From: Betaproteobacteria bacterium
GTDB lineage: Bacteria > Pseudomonadota > Gammaproteobacteria > Burkholderiales > Usitatibacteraceae
Reading direction: 5' to 3'
Length of the DNA stretch: 10,137 nucleotides
Assembly (NCBI GenBank): GCA_012274175.1
Contig: JAAOZZ010000419.1
Coordinates: 1 to 10,137 of the forward strand
The translations under genes were made by a program, and so were the position numbers. A model generated the notes under the pieces. It searched no databases and was not told the origin of the DNA. It saw only the letters and a list, made by a program, of their open reading frames with translations. Positions 6,230 to 10,137 of the stretch are shown here, one piece after another (positions within the stretch are counted from its first letter, which is position 1; the number at the start of each line of letters is the position of its first letter).

Positions 6230-6256
6230 TTGCTAGCTGTATCGCTATGCTATACA
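6230..6256 (+). promoter_or_regulatory. candidate promoter of the higBA remnant
   Basis: TTGCTA at 6230..6235 and TATACA at 6251..6256 with a short 15-bp spacer; an overlapping TATGCT at 6246..6251 is an alternative. It stands immediately before the vestigial higB start at 6264, where a higBA promoter is expected. This is hexamer matching only. Confidence 0.35.
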
Positions 6257-6263
6257 CTCGCCC

Positions 6264-6298
6264 ATGATCCGAAGCTTCAGGCACAAGGGGCCCACTGA
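6264..6298 (+). pseudogene. higB: vestigial higB toxin: first nine codons plus stop
   Basis: From ATG 6264 the frame encodes M-I-R-S-F-R-H-K-G, the near-invariant N-terminus of HigB toxins of the classical (HigB-1/GraT) type, which are about 92 aa long. Immediately after it comes CAC TGA (6293..6298), the His-stop that ends many of these toxins, directly abutting the higA start. The two pieces are out of phase by two bases. I infer an internal deletion of roughly 240 bp that removed the toxin body but kept both gene ends and the antitoxin. The original start frame now runs on only to TGA 6318..6320. Confidence 0.7.
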
Positions 6299-6610
6299 AT
6301 GCACAGGCAAGAACCCATGATCAAGCGAATGCACAATCCAGCCCATCCCGGTGAAGTGCTCCGTGATACGGTCCTGGGAGCCGGGGGGCTGACTGTGAGC
6401 GAGTTCGCCCGAAGGCTTCGCGTCTCGCGCGTGGCACTTTCGCGGGTGGTGAACGGCCGCGCCGCCGTGAGTGCGGACATGGCGCTCAGGCTTGCGGCTG
6501 CGCTAGGCGGCAGCGCGGAGTCCTGGCTTCAGATGCAGGCCTCGCACGACCTTTGGAAGGCCTCCCGCAAGCCGCGGCCGAAGGTCGAACCGATCAAGTT
6601 GTCGGCGTAG
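6299..6610 (+). CDS. higA: orphan HigA antitoxin, XRE family
   Basis: A 103-aa HigA-type antitoxin. HNPAHPGEVLRDTVL (12-26) is the family hallmark; the helix-turn-helix follows at about 32-66 (VSEFARRLRVSRVALSRVVNGRAAVSADMALRLA), then SAESWLQMQASHDLW (72-86), all in the normal order. Length and domains are complete. In family members it binds and neutralises HigB and represses the operon. Here HigB is deleted, so it can act only as a DNA-binding protein or neutralise a related toxin elsewhere. ATG 6299 is preferred because AAGGGG (6285..6290) lies eight bases upstream; that sequence is part of the vestigial toxin's His-Lys-Gly codons, brought close by the deletion. ATG 6317 and ATG 6329 (at HNPAHPGE) are alternatives nearer to the usual family start. 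Confidence 0.9.
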   Translation: MHRQEPMIKRMHNPAHPGEVLRDTVLGAGGLTVSEFARRLRVSRVALSRVVNGRAAVSADMALRLAAALGGSAESWLQMQASHDLWKASRKPRPKVEPIKLSA

Positions 6611-6687
6611 CTGGTGAAAGGGGCATCGGCGATGTCCGTCCGCGGAACCGTTCGTGAGCGCGTTGGAAGGAGAATCCATCCCGCCAG

Positions 6688-6716
6688 TTGAGCGCCCCAA
6701 ATTGGCCATATTTACT
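6688..6716 (+). promoter_or_regulatory. candidate promoter of the Phd-like antitoxin
   Basis: TTGAGC at 6688..6693 and TTTACT at 6711..6716 are separated by 17 bp. The predicted start is base 6723, the A of the antitoxin ATG, and no ribosome binding site precedes that ATG, so a leaderless message is possible. The stretch from 6611 to 6687 shows nothing else that I can name. Confidence 0.35.
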
Positions 6717-6722
6717 TTCGAA

Positions 6723-6917
6723 ATGGACATTTCGGTCACCCAGTTCAAGCAACGCTGCCTGGAGCTCATCCGGCGCGTCGAAGCGACCGGCAAGCCCGTG
6801 ACGATCACGCGGCGCGGGAAAGCCGTCGCGCAGCTCGAGCCCTCGCCCACCGCAACCGCGCAGGGCCTGAAGCCCTGGGAGAGGTTGCGCGGGCGTGCGC
6901 GCTGGCTCGGATGGTGA
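6723..6917 (+). CDS. Phd/YefM-family antitoxin, C-terminally shortened and without toxin
   Basis: A 64-aa antitoxin of the Phd/YefM fold. MDISVTQFKQRCLELIRRVE (1-20) is the N-terminal beta-helix unit that dimerises and binds operator DNA; KPVTITRRGKAVAQLEP (24-40) is the following beta hairpin. The toxin-binding tail begins as PWERLRGRARWLGW and stops. Relatives that I recall continue another 15-25 residues, so the part that grips the toxin is probably clipped. The frame is open upstream to 6654, but ATG 6723 matches the family start. A toxin of the PIN/VapC or Doc type normally follows at once; none is present in the 145 bp before the next gene, in any frame. DNA binding may survive while neutralisation would not. 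Confidence 0.78.
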   Translation: MDISVTQFKQRCLELIRRVEATGKPVTITRRGKAVAQLEPSPTATAQGLKPWERLRGRARWLGW

Positions 6918-6934
6918 TTACCGGCGGACGAGCG

Positions 6935-6951
6935 TCGAAGCGGCGCTTCGA
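6935..6951. repeat. short inverted repeat after the Phd-like gene
   Basis: TCGAAGC at 6935..6941 and GCTTCGA at 6945..6951 form a 7-bp stem with a 3-base loop, 17 bp beyond the antitoxin stop. No T-run follows, so terminator function is uncertain. Confidence 0.4.
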
Positions 6952-6988
6952 AAGTTCGTGCCGCTCGATACGGTCCAATAGCTTGCTG

Positions 6989-7052
6989 ACTTGAGGTCAC
7001 AATCTGTGACCTCAAGTTGGCCGGGCTCATCCAGTGAGCCTGGCGTACGCCA
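6989..7052 (+). promoter_or_regulatory. palindrome site B and two further dyads in the ORF6N leader
   Basis: Three dyads stand in a row before the ORF6N start at 7063. The first has 13-bp perfect arms, ACTTGAGGTCACA (6989..7001) and TGTGACCTCAAGT (7005..7017), around a 3-base centre. The second is GGCTCA-TCCAG-TGAGCC (7024..7040). The third is the perfect palindrome TGGCGTACGCCA (7041..7052), ending ten bases before ATG. They could be operators, RNA hairpins limiting translation, or both; no ribosome binding site is visible between them and the start codon. Confidence 0.75.
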
Positions 7053-7062
7053 CGATGCCGGC

Positions 7063-7590
7063 ATGACCCGATCCGCCTTGGTTCCCCGTCCCATCGAGGA
7101 GAGAATCGTCTTCGTGCGAGGCGAAAAGGTGCTGCTCGACAGGGACCTAGCCGAGTTGTATGGCGTGGAAACGAAGGTGTTCAACCAGGCCGTGAAGCGC
7201 AACTCCGATCGCTTTCCGGAGGACTTCATGTTCCAACTCACCGCCGACGAGGTCGACAACTTGAGGTTCCAAATTGGCACCTCAAGTTCCGGCGCTGCTC
7301 CCGCCTCCAGCCACGGCGGGCGCCGCTACTTGCCCTACGTCTTCACCGAGGAGGGCGTGGCGATGCTGTCGAGCGTCCTCAACAGCAAGCGCGCGATCAT
7401 GGTGAACATCGAGATCATGCGAGCCTTCGTGCGGCTGCGACTGCTGCTCTCGGCGAATGCCGACCTCGCTCGACAGCTCGACGCCCTGGAGCGAAAGTAC
7501 GACGCCCAGTTCAAGGCGGTCTTCGATGCGATTCGCGAGCTGATGGCGCCGCCCGCCAAGCCGAAGCGGCCGATCGGGTTTGTGCCCTAA
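7063..7590 (+). CDS. ORF6N-domain (KilA-N-like) DNA-binding protein, intact
   Basis: A 175-aa protein with an N-terminal ORF6N domain: [20 protein letters not shown] (15-34), [18 protein letters not shown] (47-64), LRFQIGTSS (67-75), a variable Ser/Ala/Gly loop (76-84), then [20 protein letters not shown] (85-104). A helical part follows (107-126, AFVRLR), and a coiled coil at about 130-163 ([20 protein letters not shown]), ending in a basic tail. In phages this domain occurs in anti-repressor and DNA-binding proteins; in bacterial chromosomes such solitary genes have no assigned role. ATG 7063 gives the normal family start, but an in-frame TTG at 6991 inside site B would add 24 residues. It is the full-length counterpart of the clipped gene at 964..1344 and converges on the DUF3999 gene with six bases between the stops. 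Confidence 0.88.
   Translation: MTRSALVPRPIEERIVFVRGEKVLLDRDLAELYGVETKVFNQAVKRNSDRFPEDFMFQLTADEVDNLRFQIGTSSSGAAPASSHGGRRYLPYVFTEEGVAMLSSVLNSKRAIMVNIEIMRAFVRLRLLLSANADLARQLDALERKYDAQFKAVFDAIRELMAPPAKPKRPIGFVP
7258..7288. repeat. site C: near-perfect 31-bp palindrome inside the ORF6N gene
   Basis: Around central base 7273, 14 of 15 base pairs match: AACTTGAGGT (7258..7267) against ACCTCAAGTT (7279..7288), one mismatch (7268/7278), then CCAA against TTGG. It encodes residues 66-76 ([11 protein letters not shown]), just before the variable loop, and its half-site is the one seen in sites A and B. Confidence 0.85.
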
Positions 7591-7596
7591 TGGCGC

Positions 7597-8946
7597 CTAC
7601 TTCCCTCGCTCCCGCGGCGGCGCACTCGTCTGCTTCGTGAGCCGCCACGCCATGAAGCCCAGGACGGCGACCGCGCCCAGCAGCACCGCCCAGAGCGCCA
7701 GCTTGCGCGGACCCAGATTGGCCGCCCACTCGGGCCACCCAGACGTGCGCACCTTGCCCGACTGCACCGCACCCACTCCGGCCTCGGCGAGCTTCGCTTC
7801 GTCGCCGCGCTTGTATCCCGGCACGAGGCTCGCGACAGAAACCCACGCAGGTTTCGCGTCGGGATCGCCGAATACGAGGCGGAACGGGGCCTCGCCGCGC
7901 GCGACGAAGACCACGGGATCCCGGCGCCAGCGCGCTTCGAGTGCAGGTGGTGCGGCCCCGATGCCGCCCGACTGCGGATCCACGCGCACCATCCATTCCC
8001 GAGCCAGCGTGCGACCGGTCACCACGGGGGCGCTCTCCACCTCCACGCCGTCGCGCGTCAGGCGATAGAACACCGCGGTGCGCACGGCGCGCCAATCGCC
8101 GCCGGGTGTGTCGCGCGCGAGCAGCGTAAAGGTCGCGACCGAGTTGGGCTCCGCGGGCACCACGCGCACCGCCTCCACCGGCAGGCGCGCTCCCAGGTCG
8201 TAGGTGAACTCGCCCGCCTTGGTACCCGCGACCCCTTGCACGCGCGCCACGGCCCGCTCGGGTGCCTGCACCGCGCGCACGATCTCGCCTTGCGCACCGC
8301 GCAGCGCGAACGCAGCGCCGCCCCACGTCACGCGGTAGTAACGGGCCTTCGAGGAGAGGATCGCGACCCGCGGCTGCTCGAGCTGGTGCCCGCCCTCCGC
8401 CAAGCGCACGAGCGATGCCGTGCCCGCGTGCCGCCACGCCTGCAGGTCGTCGCTCGCTTCCACCGTCACCCGCACGACTTCCGAGCCGGGCCGCGCATCC
8501 CAGTCGAGGACGAGCGCGCCGAGCGGATCCCTCACCTGGCTCGCGTCGAGCAGCCACGCGACGGGGGCCGCCTGCCGCACCGCCCTCTTCCCGTGCACCG
8601 CGATGAGCGTTCCATCGTCCGTGCGTACGGTCACCTGCGCGCCCGATGCGATTTCAGCACCGCGCCCTGTGACCGCGAATCGGGGAAGCTCCACCATGTG
8701 TGGCGCCTCGCGCGTGATCTCGGGCTCCGCCGCCCGTGCGATCGGAACCGCCTCGCCGCGGCCGTTGAACACGCGCACGTCGGCGAGGTCGCGCCGCGCG
8801 TCGCGGTACGCTTCGAACGGAAGGGCGAAGCGCTGCAGGGCGTCGCCTCCGGAGACGGTGAGCGGCGCGCCGGAAGCGAAATCGGCCGGGCTCTCGGCCA
8901 TCGCGTGCAGGGCGAGGCACGTCGCGAGCGCCGCGAAGCGCTTCAT
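7597..8946 (-). CDS. DUF3999-type exported, C-terminally anchored protein
   Basis: A 449-aa protein resembling the DUF3999 family, whose function is unknown. Residues 1-18 (MKRFAALATCLALHAMAES) form a signal peptide with a likely AxA-like cleavage region. A long beta-rich periplasmic region follows (PADFASGAPL, ALPFEAYRD, LADVRVFNGRGE, then YYRVTWGG and FTYDLGARLPVEAVRVV), with segments suggestive of galactose-binding-like sandwich domains. Near the C-terminus a single membrane span (KLALWAVLLGAVAVLGFMAW) is followed by a basic cytoplasmic tail (RLTKQTSAPPRERGK). The topology is thus a periplasmic domain on an inner-membrane anchor. ATG 8946 overlaps the stop of the DUF2339-type gene (8943..8946, ATGA), so the two are translationally coupled; this pairing is the normal context of DUF3999 genes and supports joint action in the envelope. 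Confidence 0.85.
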   Translation of the reverse strand: MKRFAALATCLALHAMAESPADFASGAPLTVSGGDALQRFALPFEAYRDARRDLADVRVFNGRGEAVPIARAAEPEITREAPHMVELPRFAVTGRGAEIASGAQVTVRTDDGTLIAVHGKRAVRQAAPVAWLLDASQVRDPLGALVLDWDARPGSEVVRVTVEASDDLQAWRHAGTASLVRLAEGGHQLEQPRVAILSSKARYYRVTWGGAAFALRGAQGEIVRAVQAPERAVARVQGVAGTKAGEFTYDLGARLPVEAVRVVPAEPNSVATFTLLARDTPGGDWRAVRTAVFYRLTRDGVEVESAPVVTGRTLAREWMVRVDPQSGGIGAAPPALEARWRRDPVVFVARGEAPFRLVFGDPDAKPAWVSVASLVPGYKRGDEAKLAEAGVGAVQSGKVRTSGWPEWAANLGPRKLALWAVLLGAVAVLGFMAWRLTKQTSAPPRERGK

Positions 8947-10137
8947 GGCGCTTCCCGCCCGGAACGCGGCGGCACCGGCGCGAAATAGCCGACTACGAGC
9001 ATGAGCAGTCCCACCGCGATGAACGAGACGATGCGCTCGATCCCTCCCACGTGGGACAGGTCCACCACGAAGAGCTTCACGACCACCACTGCCATGAGCG
9101 CGGCTCCCAGGAGCCACGTCGCTCGCCACGCCTTGCGCGTTGCGGCGACCATGAGGGAGAGCGCGATGAGCGACCAGAAGATCGAAAGCGCGGCTTGCGC
9201 GAGCACCGAGCGCTTCATGTGATCGACATCGTAGGGAATGTCGGCCCAATGGTGCAGTGTCCGCAGGAGCACGCCGTTGAGCCAGAGGAAGACCGCCGCG
9301 GTTGCGATGCCCGCGGGAAGGCGGCCGCGAAGATATCCCGGCAGCTCGTATGTCGCGCGGCCCCACGCGAGCCACGCGGCGAAAAGCGCCAACCCCACGA
9401 GGATATGCCCCAGGTCCAGGGCATTGAGCAGCGGCATGTAGGGCAGCGGATAGCTCGCGCCGTCGTGGGTGAGGTTCGCGTACAGCACCCACACGAGCAA
9501 GGCGAACGCGATCGGGACCACGGCGCCCACGCGATAGGCCCGCGGCTGCGCGACCACCGGCCAGAGCGTGTCGGCACGCGCGCTCGAGATCGCGATCACG
9601 AGGAGCGCGGGAACCACCACGACCGAGGCGACCGACCACGCCGTCCCGTACGCCGTGAAATGCCCGGTGATCCAATGCAGCTCGAGCGCACCCACGAGAG
9701 CCGCGAGCAGGACCGTTCCGCCATGGAGGAACCGGAAGTAACCGGGCCGCGCATGGCGCTCGTTGGACCGCAGCACGCGCAGCAGCACGCCGAAGGCGAA
9801 GATCCACGCGACCGCGCCGAAATTCGAGAAGAGATGCGGCTGGTCCTGGAATCCGAGGAGCGGGCACGGCAGGAGCACCGGCAGCAGTGCGAGCGCCGGC
9901 CACGCCGCCTCGCGCCAATCCAGGCGTTCCGCGAGGAAGGAGAAGAGGAGTGCTGTGCCCGCGAAGAACGCGATGTACGTGTTGAGCTGCAGGGATGTGG
10001 GCACGAACGCCTCGATCTCGTGGCGTGCCGCGAAGACCCACCATGCGATCGCCCATACGAAGACGAACGGCGCCCACGAACTGCCCGGGCCCGCAGCACC
10101 GTCCCGTGGGCGATGCAGGAGGCGATTCGTCCAGATC
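8943..10137 (-). CDS. DUF2339-type polytopic membrane protein, C-terminal part (cut by edge)
   Basis: About 397 residues of a multi-spanning inner-membrane protein; the frame is open without a stop to the right edge of the window, so the beginning lies outside. A GTG at 10004 is in frame but is internal, because the upstream residues (APFVFVWAIAWWVFAARHE) continue a coherent transmembrane pattern. Roughly ten hydrophobic helices are visible, with GAVAWIFAFGVLLRVL, AGIATAAVFLWLNGVLLRTL and AALMAVVVVKLFVVDLSHVG among them. The VKLFVVDLS segment near the end and the adjacency to a DUF3999 gene are typical of DUF2339 proteins, which normally approach 900 residues or more. No enzymatic role is known to me. 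It overlaps the following gene by 4 bp. Confidence 0.85.
   Translation of the reverse strand, partial: IWTNRLLHRPRDGAAGPGSSWAPFVFVWAIAWWVFAARHEIEAFVPTSLQLNTYIAFFAGTALLFSFLAERLDWREAAWPALALLPVLLPCPLLGFQDQPHLFSNFGAVAWIFAFGVLLRVLRSNERHARPGYFRFLHGGTVLLAALVGALELHWITGHFTAYGTAWSVASVVVVPALLVIAISSARADTLWPVVAQPRAYRVGAVVPIAFALLVWVLYANLTHDGASYPLPYMPLLNALDLGHILVGLALFAAWLAWGRATYELPGYLRGRLPAGIATAAVFLWLNGVLLRTLHHWADIPYDVDHMKRSVLAQAALSIFWSLIALSLMVAATRKAWRATWLLGAALMAVVVVKLFVVDLSHVGGIERIVSFIAVGLLMLVVGYFAPVPPRSGREAP

Noticed and set aside
6205..6267. 20-aa hydrophobic ORF (starts MVRILAWLLASC) ending across the vestigial higB start in ATGA
   Set aside because: Hydrophobic and neatly overlapping, but it has no convincing ribosome binding site and lies over the promoter hexamers; probably chance.
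6991..7062. TTG 6991 as the true start of the ORF6N protein
   Set aside because: It would begin inside palindrome B and add residues unlike the N-termini of relatives; kept only as an alternative.
7511..8557. 348-aa minus-strand frame within the DUF3999 gene
   Set aside because: Extremely Arg/Gly/Ala-rich shadow of the real frame.
8946..10077. Reading the DUF3999 frame upstream of ATG 8946 as one 826-aa protein
   Set aside because: The upstream part is a shadow of the DUF2339-type gene; the signal peptide at MKRFAALATCL marks the real start.
1..10137. CRISPR array, tRNA, rRNA or transposase
   Set aside because: No regularly spaced repeats, no tRNA-like cloverleaf or CCA end, and no DDE or serine/tyrosine recombinase motifs were seen in any frame.

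Overview
The window is high-GC, gene-dense DNA from a proteobacterium. The chorismate synthase (aroC, 4918..6078, minus) reads as betaproteobacterial, and the right end carries a paired envelope-protein operon (DUF2339 and DUF3999 types) common in Beta- and Gammaproteobacteria. I infer a Burkholderiales/Nitrosomonadales-like host; the genus cannot be told from the sequence alone.

Left block (1..1344): a tightly packed plus-strand row. A HigB2-like RelE-fold toxin and its NadS/HigA2-like antitoxin overlap by 8 bp. After them come a truncated antitoxin (only the N-terminal segment, no helix-turn-helix) and a small one-helix membrane ORF with a strong ribosome binding site. This row runs head-on into a minus-strand ORF6N-domain gene that lost its C-terminal half at about position 1010.

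Middle block (1379..4970): a cytosolic AAA ATPase with an unusual upstream repeat/palindrome, an unrecognised helical protein, and, divergent from it, an XRE antitoxin coupled by a 4-bp overlap to an AbiEii-family nucleotidyltransferase toxin. That toxin appears to lack two of its three active-site acidic residues.

Core gene aroC (4918..6078) is intact. To its right (6079..7590) lies a second accessory strip: a large palindrome, a higB toxin deleted down to its first nine codons, its surviving higA antitoxin, a C-terminally shortened Phd/YefM antitoxin with no toxin, then a second and intact ORF6N gene. That gene has three consecutive dyads in its leader and a nearly perfect 31-bp palindrome inside its coding region.

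Right block (7597..10137, minus): an operon of a DUF2339-type polytopic membrane protein (cut by the window edge) and a DUF3999-type exported, membrane-anchored protein, overlapping by 4 bp.

Two themes stand out. First, antitoxins outlast their toxins: besides the intact HigB2/HigA2 pair there are at least three antitoxin genes whose toxin is missing or which are themselves clipped, plus one toxin that looks catalytically dead. Second, a palindrome family of form AGGT-N2-CAA-N-TTG-N2-ACCT occurs upstream of aroC/higA, in the leader of the second ORF6N gene and inside that gene. In all three places the same reading frame would spell an LRxQ peptide typical of ORF6N proteins. This shared DNA element is the best candidate here for an undescribed regulatory or recombination system.
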